NCBI GenBank assembly: GCA_903813345.2 | Contig: CAIIXF020000002.1 | Coordinates: forward strand, 24,006,455 to 24,070,454 | Length of the DNA: 64,000 nt | DNA from: Owenia fusiformis | Lineage: Eukaryota > Annelida > Polychaeta > Sabellida > Oweniidae | Direction: 5' to 3' | Shown here: positions 46,696 through 58,642 of the stretch, one piece after another | Layout: the number at the start of each line of letters is the position of its first letter | Numbering within the stretch: position 1 is the stretch's first letter | Position numbers and translations under genes: made by a program | Notes under the pieces: model-generated | What the model saw: the letters and a program-made list of their open reading frames with translations, nothing else | Database searches by the model: none | Told to the model about the DNA's origin: nothing

Positions 46696-47340
46696 TCATC
46701 ACTGGAAATAATACATTTATCAATGCTTTATTGTATCCAAAATTGATATATCACATTGGATCAAGTATCTACCCTGATAAAGATGCAACTAGCCATATAG
46801 CCTCTGAATACCAGAGGTGATTTCAAAAGTTTGATGCTGTTAAGGTATCAAATAGACTAAATGCGAGTAGCAATAATACATTTATCAAAGCTTTATCATG
46901 TCCAAAATTGATATATCACATTGGATCAAGTATCTACCCTGATAAAGATGCAACCTGCCACATAGCCTCTGAGTACCAGAGGTGATTTCAAAGGTTTGAT
47001 GCTGTTAAGGTATCGAATAGACTAAATGCGAATAGAAATAATATATTTATTAATGCTTTATCATGTCTAAGTTTAATATATCACATCGGATCAAGTATCT
47101 ACCCTGATAAAGATGCAACTAGCTACATAACCTCTGAATACCTGAGGTGATTTCAAAAGTTTGATGCTGTTAAGGTATCAAATAGACTAAATGCGAATAG
47201 AAATAATATATCTATTAATGCTTTATCATGTCTAAGTTTAATATATCACATTGGATCAAGTATCTACCCTCATAAAGATGCAACTAGCCACACAGCCTTT
47301 GAATACCAGAGGTGATTTCAAAGGTTTGATCCTGTTATAA
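46696..47340. repeat. Tandem array of 165-bp units, 4 copies
   Basis: The word ggatcaagtatctaccct begins at 46758, 46923, 47088 and 47253, an exact 165-bp step each time. Units share tttat(c/t)aatgcttta, gcctctgaatacc(a/t)gaggtgatttcaaa and gttaaggtatcaaatagac. Each holds the short inverted word cctctgaataccagagg. No coding potential. The exact period and near-nucleosomal length suggest the seed of a satellite. Confidence 0.9.
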
Positions 47341-47416
47341 TCTTATCGATGTTATGACCTCTAAATGTTAGCTTATGGTGTATCATGGTTTTCTATAGAC
47401 AATGTATTACAATCAT

Positions 47417-47520
47417 CAGGCCCGTAGCCCATAGTGATTTTGCCATTTTGGACCAAAATAGTCACAAGTGAACCCCCCCTGGAATTTTTCAAAAAGTGGC
47501 AAATCCTGGCTACGGGCCTG
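47417..47520. mobile_element. 104-bp MITE with 13-bp perfect ends
   Basis: The ends CAGGCCCGTAGCC and GGCTACGGGCCTG are exact complements, flanked by atcat on both sides (5 bp). The interior has aaccccccctggaattttt. Older relatives sharing the interior lie at about 15050-15180, 15925-16115 and 63290-63430. Confidence 0.75.
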
Positions 47521-47776
47521 ATCATATACACGAGATAAACAAGGCATTAACATTCAAAATGTAATCACCTGTCATTTGTTACAATTGATGATCACAGACC
47601 GCCAAATGCCAAACACCAACCATCGAACACCATCCATGAAGTGTGGTGGTGACATAAAAATCACAAAGTTTATAGAAATTGAGAGAAACATTCATTCCAG
47701 GAATTTTGAGACATCTTTAAGTATACATGAAACCAAAAAAAACTCAACATTGATAGTCATTAACTATGTGTGTAAC

Positions 47777-47857
47777 TACCCTGTATGCAGAGTCTAGTTA
47801 AACTTATGAAGATGGAGCTCTCTTTTAAGAAGTGAAGTCAAACGAATGCAAAGGGTA
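47777..47857. mobile_element. 81-bp deletion derivative of the 24997-25366 MITE
   Basis: It keeps the left end (taccctg..tgcagagtctagttaaact) and the right end (agctctcttttaagaagtgaagtc, then gcaaagggta) of the larger copy and lacks the CRE/CCAAT interior. It is flanked by an exact 9-bp repeat gtgtgtaac (47768-47776 and 47858-47866), so it moved as a short element. Confidence 0.85.
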
Positions 47858-47997
47858 GTGTGTAACTATGTAACACCTATAATTTTATTTATTTAGATAT
47901 TTTTGGAAGCTAGACACAACACTACATTTAAGTGAGATAAATAACAGATATGCATTGCCATTTCTGACTGATGTTATGATATCATACTCTATCATTC

Positions 47998-48122
47998 ACC
48001 CTGCATACAGTCTAGTTATAAACTACCCTCTGTCTAGTACCGACTCTTTTACAGTTTAGTAGCCCAACCCAACGACTGGCGCCAGTGACAGCCCTTTTAA
48101 GAAGCGAATTCCAACAAATGTG
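47998..48122. mobile_element. Decayed third copy of the same MITE family
   Basis: It shares accctgcatacagtctagtta, actctttacagtttagtagccc-type words, ccagtgacag and ttttaagaagcgaa with 24997-25366. Both ends are eroded and no target duplication is left. Confidence 0.65.
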
Positions 48123-48829
48123 ACGTCTCAGTACAATATCTGTTAATAAAGCTCAAGCCAGCCACCTGGTGGTGAAACTGGTACCTAACAACTATTGTTA
48201 CCAAAGTTCTTCACTGAGTTAAATTATATATGAATCAATTACATTTCTATATAATTAGACAACTCATTATACTGAGCCTATCATGAGTACAATGTGATAA
48301 CATGAACATTTGTTTATTGTTGATGTTGAAAGACAGCTGATTTTTCAAAACATGAATGTAGCAATGCCTTGAGCATTCTGACGCATACTCCACTCTCGCT
48401 ATATATCTATATATTCCTTTCATCTGATTGAAACATTGTTCACTATTAATCACTGTCTAATTTTTTACCTAAAGGATCTTACTCAGGTAAAATAACATAA
48501 ACATTATAGAATGTCACAGCCTGGTTACAATTATGAAAGTGTAACAACTGTTACAGATGTCAGATGCTGGTCACAATGGCCAAAAAATGTAATAAAAAAA
48601 TATTTGAACAAATTTGAACAAATTATGTCTCTTTTTTAAATATTCAAATCATGGAAGAACATTTTAAAACATAAGGTAAATAGGTACCATTATTCCTAAA
48701 AAAAATCGATAAAATGAAAAATATGACCACCTGCCATTTGTTACAGACACTGACTGCCAATCGTCAGTCGCCGAATGCCAGACACCAGACACCATCCACA
48801 AAAAATATCTTGATGATTCAAGATGGGGT

Positions 48830-51800
48830 TATCTAGGAGTAGCTTATCAAGGGGACTCAAATCAAGACACTGAACTTGTCACTATTGCTGGATTTATCTA
48901 GGAACCCCTTTTCAATTTCATCATGCCATCCCAAAATCAATCAGGTGATTCCTTTGTTTCTGGATAGCATTCCTTTGTCTTTTAGACACAAATGAAACTT
49001 TTAATTATTTACGAAGTACAATTATGAACTAAAACCAAGTTGTATACAAAAGGGAAATAAATGAAAAATGACATAATAAGCAGACATGAAATATTCATCC
49101 TAATTTTAGTGCTTTCTAAATCATATATACAAATGACAGAAAAATGCATAATAAGCGTGGGACGATAACTGTATACTTGGGATTCACTAAGTTTGGTTAC
49201 GTTCCATTATTGATGCATATTCTAAATCCCATCCACACTCTTATCATAATCGTCACCAACAGGAATCAGACATTGTATAACATGTACTGGAAAAGTGTGC
49301 TATTGACAGATTTATTATTTCATTCCAAAGTATTTTCAGTATTTTACTGTATGAATTATTTACTGAGACTGATAGTGGTCAATTTATTCAGAGTATTATA
49401 ACCGGCCTCATCTTAATTGATCTAAATCCTCTCTACCAACTGATAACATACTACACAAAACTGCACTATTAACTGACTGTGGTTCTTACAGTATATGCAT
49501 CTAGATGGTGAAATGTTATTTTGGATGGTTGAATAAATAATGTTGACGGCAATATCGATCATTGTCTAAAAAAACAAGTAACATTTTTTAGCAAATAATA
49601 TTTAGGCAATGGAGGATATATCATCATATATCATCTCCCACACAAATTTTTTTGTTGACATTTCAGAATTGTCGCCATGACAATCAACCATCTAAAAATA
49701 TAGCAAAGGGCCAAAATATTACAATGCACGATATATAACAATCAAAGTGCTTTATCGCGATAAATGAGGTATTTTTGATATATTTTAAAACAAAATCATT
49801 CAAATACAGTATATCAAGGTCTCGATTATGTTGTGTCACAAAGTATTTTTATTTTTCAACTTTCACACAACTTTTCCCCTACTTCACGCAGTCATAAGTT
49901 TTAAGGACGAAAAGTCGTGGGAAAATCAAAAAGATTAGTAACAAAACAAAATAAAAATACTTTGGAGTTGTAACTTGTCTTTTTTATTAGAATTAAGTGA
50001 TGTAATAACCTGTAATAAGACTCGTTAGATCTTTCATAAGGTTTTGTACCTTTTTGATTATTAGAAATAGTGAAGGTTGAAACCTACAACCATTCTGTTT
50101 ATTAAGGATTTGGGTTGAAGAGGGGGGGTGATTGTTTCTCTAATGACTGATTATGCTCTCATACATTTCTTTTTGGAAGCTAGATATTTTTGTAATATTA
50201 GATTGGCTCTTTGTCATTTAGCACAAAGAAATGAGTAATGTAACACCTTATATAAATCAATCAATAAATGAATGAATAAATATAATGTCATTGAATAGCA
50301 GGGCTCCTGTTATATTCTTTATCCCATATTTTGTACCATATTAGAGTTACTTATGCATTTGGATCAACATGTACCAGACTCTGTCTAGAATACCTGTCTC
50401 CATGGAGACGCCTCAAACACCATTTGGAATCTGAATTGATCAACTAATTGAACATCAAAGCATGCAATTCTATTCTCTTTAGGATTTGATAGTCTTGCAT
50501 CAAGCCCCAATCTGGTAACTATCCATCTTTTCCATCTATTCATCCCATTGAAAAATATCCTGAAGAGAACATCTACTTTTAGAAGCTATATATACCCTAT
50601 CATAGGCTGAGGTGTTATCGATAGAGACAAAGTACAGTAGATGGTATCCTAGTAGAAAAAGATGGTATAGACTCTAGAAAAAAGCACGGTAGAAACAGAT
50701 AAAACCTCAACCTAAGCACCTCTGATAGACTCAGTAAATTCAGAAATATTTCTGTTAAATAAAGAGTATGAGACATCACTCTTGCTAAGGAAATGCAATT
50801 TTGAGATTTTCCCCAAGAAAGAACTAAAGAAAACAGCATCGCCATCTTTCTTACAAACTCCAAACTTACCCATGTTTTGTATATTGTGATCTCAGAGAAT
50901 CCTGACTTGTCATATCCTTGAGTCTAAGTTCTTATGATTAAAAATAATGTATATCCAAAGATATAAGCTTGAATTTTATAAATGTGGCTCCAATATACAT
51001 ATATGAGTTAATTAAATAATTAACATGACAATGAAGTGAAATCGCTCCTCTTGTTCAACGGCCTAATGTGGATTAATACACCCGATCCAGACAAATGTTC
51101 TTTTTGTGACTAACTCTCTAAACTTATCTTTTTTCTTGGATGGGATGTAGTTCAAGTCAACTTTGAGATATGAAGTTACATGTACATGACAGTGTTGTTT
51201 GCTTGAGTCATTTTGGAAAGTATCCAATGTACATGCATGCCCTCTCTGACGATATCAAAACAGTCATATTTATTCGTTTATATTTGATTCTAAATATATC
51301 CAAAGTGAGATGGCAGATTCGTGATGATGAACTCGAAATTGTAATTAAAATTAGATTCCTCTTTGATAAAAGCAGACCTTACTCAAAGTTGCTTTGTATT
51401 TTTCAATTAATAAACATCTTATCTAGTATTTCGACTCAGTATGAAAATATCATATCTTTGTAATCCTGTAACTGTATATAATACACCGTAATAGACAGTA
51501 GACTTTTAAGTACAAATCCTGCCAATCTGACACCCAAAATGACACTGTGTAAACTTCCTAAACATAGTATTTTCTAGTAAAACATCCAAGCACTTCAAAA
51601 GGCTTACCTAAAAATATACGTCATCATGACTTTTTTTAAATTTTGATCAACATACCTTTTTGTGATATTCCTCTGTCATCTTCAAAGTAAGCCGCACCTG
51701 TCTTATTTCATGGCTTATTTCTCAGCTATTTTCTTGCTTCTTTTTGTTTTAACAAATTAGTCTACTAAACACCTCATTCAGAACTTGAGTAACAAAATTA

Positions 51801-52565
51801 ACAAAAATTTACAGCTAAACCTGTGTATGTGAACACCTCTTGAAAATGAACACCTTGAAATGTGAACACTTTTTACAGTATATCCCATTGACTCCCTTGT
51901 TATCTGAATTTCATAATGTAAACACCTTTCAATATGAACACTTTTAGCCTATCTCCGTTGTGTTTCCTTCGTGTAGGTTTAAGTGTACATATATTCTAAT
52001 GAAGTGCTTGCCAATAATAAATCAAATGTCAATGTCAGCATGACCTTCAACCAGACAGAAAATATCAAAGAGTGGATAGGCAAGAAATGAGGTAAACAGG
52101 CATGACATTAACAGATTGGAAACCATATATAAACATATAAACACCAAAGATAAAGACTTGTTTGTTGAAGTTTTAGAGAGGAAACAGTAGTATAGCTACA
52201 AGCCTCTATGACCCCCCAACCTACTACTACTTGACAACATAGGTATGAAAACTTCTCACACAAGGAAGCGGTGCAGTGGGGGGGGGGGGGCGTCAGAAAG
52301 GCTTGTAGCTAGACTAACGAAACAGGGAAAAATAAGATACGGCCATAATATTGATATAACAAACTTGACGTTGGTGTTGATTTTGTTTTATCTAACGCCT
52401 GTCAAAGGAGGGATAACAGAGGTTGTAGGAGTCACAATTATGTTGTATTGTTCTAGGTAAAGAATGCCGTTCTATTTATATTCAGCAAAATGTCACTCTG
52501 TTCCAGTGAACTTTCCTCACAATTTGTCTTCAACTGGCAATAAATTCTATTTGTTTTTGAGTGTA
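48830..52565. other. AT-rich non-coding stretch, no gene seen
   Basis: Only short chance ORFs without family resemblance. Scattered decayed repeats: a gaacacct-type MITE relic near 51810-51960 and, near 52195-52320, a foldback with ctacaagcct / aggcttgtagc words whose sister is at 61990-62080. Homopolymer G runs occur near 50120 and 52278. Confidence 0.6.
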
Positions 52566-52995
52566 CAGTAATACCTTTGTAAGAAGAACATCTTTGGTAC
52601 ATCAAAAAAAAAGTTTTTTATTCTGGATGTGTTCTACTTACAGAGGATTATTCACCATGTAGTCAATTATTCAAGGGACCAAAGTATTTATTGGGGTGTT
52701 CCACGATGTACAGAGATGTTCCACTTATAGAGATGTTCCACTTACAGAGACATTCCACTCACAGAGATGTTCCACTTATAGAGCTGTTCCACTTATAGAG
52801 CTGTTCCACTCACAAAGCTGTTTCACTTACAGAGCTGTTCCACTTACAGAGATGTTCCACTTACAGAGCTGTTCCACTAACAGAGAAGTTTCACTTACAG
52901 AGCTTATCTACTTACAGAGCTGTTCCACTCACAGAGCTGTTCCACTTACAGAGACGTTCCACTTACAGAGCTGCTCCACTTTACAGGTTTCACTG
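52566..52995. mobile_element. pogo-like MITE containing a 17-bp minisatellite
   Basis: The ends CAGTAATACCT and AGGTTTCACTG are imperfect complements flanked by TA on both sides. The interior, about 52697-52980, is a tandem array of GTTCCACTTACAGAGCT-type 17-bp units, about 16-17 copies with point changes. A 121-codon open frame across it is only the translation of the array. The unit resembles the MITE's own subterminal words (gtgttctacttacagagga at 52630), so it probably expanded from them. Confidence 0.85.
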
Positions 52996-54076
52996 TATTA
53001 TATCGCACACTTATGTCACTCCTTTTTAGGTCAGGAATCAAATTGTTTAAATAAATCCTAATCATGAAATACATCCTCCTTGAACTTACCTCATCAGTCA
53101 TCTTATCATTTTTTAAATTGACAATTCATCACGATTCTAAAACAGTGAAACCTATTTAATAGAAACCCCTCCTTTACCTTTATTCTAAATGTGAACACTT
53201 GATATCCACAATATCAAGATTTTGAGATGTGAGCACATTCTATATGAACACTTTATCCTCTTGAATCCCAGGCTCTAAAATTGGTTGAAACCAGAGAATT
53301 TTTCATTTTTTGTCACCTTTCTTTTGACATTTTACTACATACCTTTACAACTTTAGATGCTCAACTTAGTAAAATTAGATGGCAGAGATCAATTCTACAC
53401 GTTTTAAAACAATTTTTGTGTAAATTGGATGAAAATTGTTCAAATAAGAGCAATTTTTGTGAACAATTTTGTGATGGATTTTCTCATCCCTCTGGGTTTC
53501 AAGGTCATTTCAGAGGTGACGAGAAATCTCGTCATTCTGGGTAGTCAAGAGGTTAAGCCAGAATCTTACAATATGTAATAGAACAGTTTTAAAGTGAGTT
53601 TTTGATTCTCGCCTTGCTAAATTTGTGTCATTACCCCCTACCCTTAACATTTCTCTACCACAAAAGTAAACATTGCTAGTGATTTTAATGTAAATAACAA
53701 TAACAACTTCTCTAAAAATAAAGCAGATTATACATTTAAAAAAAGAAAAAATGTCATTCTATGGAAAAAATACTTGCCGTATTAGAGACCTCCTGGATCG
53801 AATTTTTTTAAATGACATTGTTTAAACAGCCAAATTACAACCTTGTTTAGATCCAACCTTTCCCTGTTAATACGACGTGCTTCGATCTAAAGTTATTAGC
53901 TATCATTCCAGATATTCCGACTGACAACTAAGATATCCTCGAGACTTTTGTGGAAAAATAACTGATTTTATCTGATTCTACAATCAAAATAACTGAAATG
54001 AATCTGTAACATCTTTGTCAATAAAATGAACTCAAAAACAATTTTGAGGTTGAGTTTTAGTGAGGGTTACCATAAC

Positions 54077-54247
54077 TGTTATGTATCTGGTTTCAGTACT
54101 GGTCATTAAGATATCTGATACCCTTAACTGAGACTACCATGCTTATAGCAGACACTTGTAAGTCTGGCTTCCTACTAGAAACACATTAACTATGTAGTTC
54201 TTATATTATGTTTGATGTATAATAAAGTCTTGATACAAAACACAACA
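54077..54247 (+). repeat. 5' LTR
   Basis: Starts tgttatgtatctgg and ends caaaacacaaca, with a poly(A)-type aataaag near its 3' part. No difference from the 3' LTR was seen. Confidence 0.95.
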
Positions 54248-54262
54248 TGGTGTCAGATGTGG
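54248..54262 (+). promoter_or_regulatory. Primer-binding site, tRNA-Leu type
   Basis: TGGTGTCAG follows the 5' LTR directly and complements the 3' end of metazoan tRNA-Leu (ending CTGACACCA). The match weakens after nine or ten bases. tRNA-Leu priming is known for sea-urchin SURL elements. Confidence 0.75.
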
Positions 54263-54296
54263 TCTCACATGAATAAGTAGATCAGAAACATCAACA

Positions 54297-57200
54297 ATGG
54301 CAAGTGGATACTCAAAGATAGTGAAGGAATTAGACTTTTATGGCCCTAATCTCTCAGAAGATTGGAAGAGATGGAGAGAACTTATTGAATTAATGTTTGA
54401 TTCTCCTGATGCCACAAAATGGAAAGAGCAAGAGAAAGCCGCTCAAATTCTCCTTCTCATCGGCGAGAAAGGAAGGGACATTTGCAGATCGTGGATTGCC
54501 ACTGGGGTACTTTCGGAATCACAAAAGAAGGAGTCTAAAACCCTCCTTGATAAATTTGAGGAATATTGTACACCCAAGAAAAACAGGTCGATCCAGAGGA
54601 AAATGTTCTATGAATGCTACCAGTCGAAGGATGAGTCTATTGACGAGTTTGTGACAAAACTTAGACTTATTGGCAGAGACTGTAAATTCCCCGATCTTGA
54701 CGAGATGATCGCCGACATGATATTGACACATTGCCATTCAACACAAGTCCAAGAGAAGCTACTAAGATACGAGGAGGACCTCACATTAGACCATGCTCTA
54801 AAGATAGCACGCTTATACGAGCAGAGTAACGTCCATAAGAACTCTCTAAATTCCCGCACAGAAAGTGGACATGAGGAAGTCAGTATTGTAAAGAAGTCGC
54901 AGTCACAAAGGTGTGACAACTGTGGACTGATACATAGAGGAGGCACGTGTCCTGCGGCTAATGAGCAGTGTAACGGATGTTTAAAATTCGGGCATTTTAA
55001 AAGATGTTGCCGTAGTGGGAAATCTAGTGAAAAGGACTCTAGACAACGGAGGCAAGGCAAATCTGGAAAACGTAGAAACCCCCGAAAAGTGAACCAGGTG
55101 GAGGAATCAGTATCTTCAGAAGATGAAGTGTACTTGGGATCTGTAACCACTGAAATCCCAGACACCCAGACATCAAAGATAGCCCAGATTCCAGCCAAAA
55201 CCCCAGATATACCCAACTCCAAATCCTGGATTATACAACTAAAAACAGGTGGGCACACCCTTACTGCTAAGGTGGACACAGGTGCCCAGGCCAATGTGAT
55301 CTCACATGCACTGTTCAAGAGGTTAAGACACCCCCCTATGAAAGCTTCTACCACAAGGCTATTTACCTACAACAGGCAGCCCCTGGACGTCATGGGTGAA
55401 TGTGATATGCCTTGTAACTTTGAAGGGATAAACTACAAAGTGAAATTCATAGTAATTAAGGAGAAAGCTGACACTTTAATTAGTCTGCAATCAGCTATTC
55501 TCTTTGGCTTAGTATCCAGAAGGAACATTTCTACAGTTGGCTCTGACAGCACACTGACCACAGACCAGTTGGTGTCGAATTACAGCTATTTATTTGAAGG
55601 CCTAGGCTGTCTGCCTAGCAAAGTGCACATTACCCTTGAAGAAAATGTCACGCCTGTGGTACACCCCCCTTACAAGGTAGCTGTTCATCAGAGAGACAAA
55701 TTGAAAACTGAATTAGAGCGAATGCAAAAACAAGGAGTAATTGCCAAAGTGGATGAGCCCACTGATTGGGTGAATAATATAGTTTTGGTTGAGAAGAGCG
55801 ACAAATCTCTTAGGATATGCCTTGATCCTGCAAACCTCAACAAAGTTATTAAAAGGGAACCATACCCTACTGCCACAACAGAAGAGATCAGCACAAGATT
55901 GAAAGGTGCTACGAGGTTTACCAAATTGGATGCGACAACCTCATTTTGGCAACTTGAACTTGATCACGAGAGTTCGTTGCTTACTTGTTTCAACACACCC
56001 TTTGGACGATATCGATTTACACGTCTGCCATATGGACTAAACATATCTACTGAAAAGTTCCAGATGGAAGTTTGTAAAGTTCTAGAAGGAATAGATGGCG
56101 TTGAAGTCCAAGTGGATGATATATTGATTTCTGGCAAAGATGAGGAACAGCTTAAGCATCGAATGGAAGCAGTGTTCCAAAGAGCAAGTGAGAACAACCT
56201 CAAGTTTAACAGGAAGAAATGCCAGTTTAATGTGCCATCAGTCACATATGTAGGACATACATGGTCGAGAGATGGACTGAGTATCCCGGATGATCGGATA
56301 AAAGCGATAGTTGAGATGAAAACCCCTACAGATAAACAATCACTGAGTCGATTCCTTGGCATGGTGAATTATGTTGCCAAGTTCGTACCACGCTTATCAG
56401 AGCTAAATGCTCCCTTGCGAGAACTAATGAAAGAGGATATTATTTTCGAATGGAATAAGCCACAGAAAGAAGCGTATGAGCAGCTGAAAAAGCTTATAAC
56501 TACAGCGCCAGTTCTCAAGTTTTACGACCCCAATAAGCCATCAGTGCTGAATGTAGACTCTTCGAAAGATGGTCTTGGAGCTGTTCTACTACAGGATGAT
56601 ATGCCTGTATGCTACGCGTCAAAATCGCTCACCCCTGCCCAACAAAACTACTCCCAAATAGAGAAAGAGATGACGAGTATATGTTTTGGAGCAACTAAGT
56701 TTCACCAATACCTCTATGGTAAGCCCTTTGTCGTGGAAACTGATCACAAGCCCCTGGAGGTGATCGCAAAGAAAGCTCTAAATAAAGCCCCAGCTCGATT
56801 ACAAAGAATGCTTTTGCAAATGCAAAAGTACGATGTCACAATCAAGTGGAAACCTGGAAAAGACATGGTTATATCAGACACTCTCAGCAGAGCATGTGTA
56901 GACAGTGACACAGAAAGCTCGAAAATTATTGCTTCTATCATGAACGACATTGATCAACAAGCAGATGGATTACTTCAAGCTTTACCCATGTCTAAACCAA
57001 AACAGCAAGAGTACAGGAACGCGACCTCGAATGACCCTGTGCTGCAACGCATTATGGAATATTGCAGAATTGGATGGCCTGAAAAGACTGATGTACATGA
57101 GTCAGTCATGCCATATTACACCTTTCATGATGAACTTAGTACAGTTGACAGTCTCGTGTTCAAAGGCCTGAAACTGGTAATTCCCACATCAATGAGAGAC

Positions 57201-58112
57201 GAAGTAAAGTCGCTTATCCATGAAAACCATATGGGAATCGTTAAAACAAAATCCATAGCAAGAGAGACACTCTTTTGGCCCAACATGAATTCCCAGATCG
57301 AGGATATGATAAAAAACTGTGACATTTGCAAAACCCACAGAAATGCCAATCAAAGAGAACCTATGATTCCACATAAGGTTCCTATGCGCCCCTGGGAAAA
57401 GATAGGTGTTGACCTATTCTCACATAACAACAAGGATTACCTAATTGGAGTAGACTACTACAGCAAGTACCCTGAGCTGTACTCACTCACCAGCACCAAG
57501 GCAAAACCCATCATAAATTGCCTAAAAGCCTCATTCAGCAGAAATGGTATTCCCCAAACAGTGTTCAGTGACAATGGTCCACCATTTCAATCATCAGAAT
57601 ATGTAAAATTCAGCGAAGACTACAACTTCGACATTGCTACATCGAGCCCGAATCTAGCAAATAGCAATGGCCAAATTGAAAGGACAATTCAGACTGTAAA
57701 AAATATTATCAGAAAATCAGATGATATTTTCACAGCCATGCTGAATTTGAGAAACACCCCAATTGATGCGAAGATCAACAAATCCCCAGCAGAATTACTT
57801 ATGGGTAGAAAACTGCGATCTAAAATTCCTACAAGTGATGTTCTACTGAATCCCCAAAGCCCAGATCCCAACGTTTGCACAAAACTTCAACAGAAAAAGC
57901 AGATGGAGAAGAGAAAGTATGACCTCCGCGCTCGTCCCCTTGCCCCTCTTCAACCTAATACCCCTGTCAAAGTCCGTGAGAAAAGGAACAATAAATACAT
58001 CTGGAGAAATGCAACAGTGACTGAGAAACTAGATTCGCCCAGATCATATCTAGTTGAAACCCCAGATGGAGGACAATTTAGAAGGAATAGGAGACATTTA
58101 ATTCCAGCATAA
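54297..58112 (+). CDS. Gypsy-type Gag-Pol polyprotein, 1271 aa
   Basis: A single frame starting 49 nt after the 5' LTR. Order: Gag (1-200); two zinc knuckles (about 206-239), the second a canonical C-x2-C-x4-H-x4-C; aspartic protease with DTGA at 327-330; reverse transcriptase with LDA (544-546), LPYG and the catalytic VDD (606-608); RNase H with D754, E789, D816. Integrase has an HH-CC finger (H975, H978, C1008, C1011) and D1039, D1092, E1128, where D1092 and E1128 are 35 residues apart as required. The C-terminal tail is basic, with no chromodomain. Gag and Pol are fused without a frameshift. All catalytic residues I can check are present. The RNase H first motif is VDSS where most Gypsy elements have DAS. 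Confidence 0.96.
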   Translation: MASGYSKIVKELDFYGPNLSEDWKRWRELIELMFDSPDATKWKEQEKAAQILLLIGEKGRDICRSWIATGVLSESQKKESKTLLDKFEEYCTPKKNRSIQRKMFYECYQSKDESIDEFVTKLRLIGRDCKFPDLDEMIADMILTHCHSTQVQEKLLRYEEDLTLDHALKIARLYEQSNVHKNSLNSRTESGHEEVSIVKKSQSQRCDNCGLIHRGGTCPAANEQCNGCLKFGHFKRCCRSGKSSEKDSRQRRQGKSGKRRNPRKVNQVEESVSSEDEVYLGSVTTEIPDTQTSKIAQIPAKTPDIPNSKSWIIQLKTGGHTLTAKVDTGAQANVISHALFKRLRHPPMKASTTRLFTYNRQPLDVMGECDMPCNFEGINYKVKFIVIKEKADTLISLQSAILFGLVSRRNISTVGSDSTLTTDQLVSNYSYLFEGLGCLPSKVHITLEENVTPVVHPPYKVAVHQRDKLKTELERMQKQGVIAKVDEPTDWVNNIVLVEKSDKSLRICLDPANLNKVIKREPYPTATTEEISTRLKGATRFTKLDATTSFWQLELDHESSLLTCFNTPFGRYRFTRLPYGLNISTEKFQMEVCKVLEGIDGVEVQVDDILISGKDEEQLKHRMEAVFQRASENNLKFNRKKCQFNVPSVTYVGHTWSRDGLSIPDDRIKAIVEMKTPTDKQSLSRFLGMVNYVAKFVPRLSELNAPLRELMKEDIIFEWNKPQKEAYEQLKKLITTAPVLKFYDPNKPSVLNVDSSKDGLGAVLLQDDMPVCYASKSLTPAQQNYSQIEKEMTSICFGATKFHQYLYGKPFVVETDHKPLEVIAKKALNKAPARLQRMLLQMQKYDVTIKWKPGKDMVISDTLSRACVDSDTESSKIIASIMNDIDQQADGLLQALPMSKPKQQEYRNATSNDPVLQRIMEYCRIGWPEKTDVHESVMPYYTFHDELSTVDSLVFKGLKLVIPTSMRDEVKSLIHENHMGIVKTKSIARETLFWPNMNSQIEDMIKNCDICKTHRNANQREPMIPHKVPMRPWEKIGVDLFSHNNKDYLIGVDYYSKYPELYSLTSTKAKPIINCLKASFSRNGIPQTVFSDNGPPFQSSEYVKFSEDYNFDIATSSPNLANSNGQIERTIQTVKNIIRKSDDIFTAMLNLRNTPIDAKINKSPAELLMGRKLRSKIPTSDVLLNPQSPDPNVCTKLQQKKQMEKRKYDLRARPLAPLQPNTPVKVREKRNNKYIWRNATVTEKLDSPRSYLVETPDGGQFRRNRRHLIPA

Positions 58113-58458
58113 AATGTGTGAAATGACTATCATTAGTATAGTGTAAACCCAAGACTGGAAGTGAAATGGAAATATCCATATTTGCAATGAAGGTCAAGGA
58201 TAGACCAAATTAGCATATCAAAATAAACATTGTAGTAAGACTGTAGTAAACTCTTAGGTCAAGAACCTCATTAGCATGTAGTACAAACATATGCACTGGA
58301 CATTTTATCAATGAATACTAAAGTTCATGAGACAGGTCACATAGTTCAAATTACATGGCTAGTAAAGTTAAAATGAGCTCCCTTACAAAATATTCAGAAT
58401 TAGTAATGATCATATTTCAATGAGATGACTGTTAAAAGTTTAACTTGTTTTTTAAACT

Positions 58459-58471
58459 AAAAGAAGGGAGA
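58459..58471 (+). promoter_or_regulatory. Polypurine tract
   Basis: AAAAGAAGGGAGA abuts the start of the 3' LTR, the expected plus-strand primer of reverse transcription. Confidence 0.85.
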
Positions 58472-58642
58472 TGTTATGTATCTGGTTTCAGTACTGGTCA
58501 TTAAGATATCTGATACCCTTAACTGAGACTACCATGCTTATAGCAGACACTTGTAAGTCTGGCTTCCTACTAGAAACACATTAACTATGTAGTTCTTATA
58601 TTATGTTTGATGTATAATAAAGTCTTGATACAAAACACAACA
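58472..58642 (+). repeat. 3' LTR
   Basis: 171 bp, TG...CA, no difference from the 5' LTR seen by eye; followed by the target duplication ataac. Confidence 0.95.

Larger units (their letters stand above)
54077..58642 (+). mobile_element. Complete Ty3/Gypsy LTR retrotransposon (Mag/SURL-like)
   Basis: It is 4566 bp, with two 171-bp LTRs (TG...CA), a 5-bp target duplication ataac (54072-54076 and 58643-58647), a primer-binding site, one gag-pol frame and a polypurine tract. No env-like frame follows pol. The LTRs look identical base for base by eye, and the polyprotein has no stop or shift, so the insertion is very recent and possibly still mobile. It lies outside the recognised host exons. Confidence 0.96.

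Noticed and set aside
52696-53061. 121-codon repetitive open frame
   Set aside because: Translation of the 17-bp minisatellite in a MITE; the repeat period, not selection, keeps it open.
54617-55354. 245-codon open frame antisense to the Gypsy gag region
   Set aside because: It mirrors the gag-pol frame, which has clear domains; no independent start context or homology.
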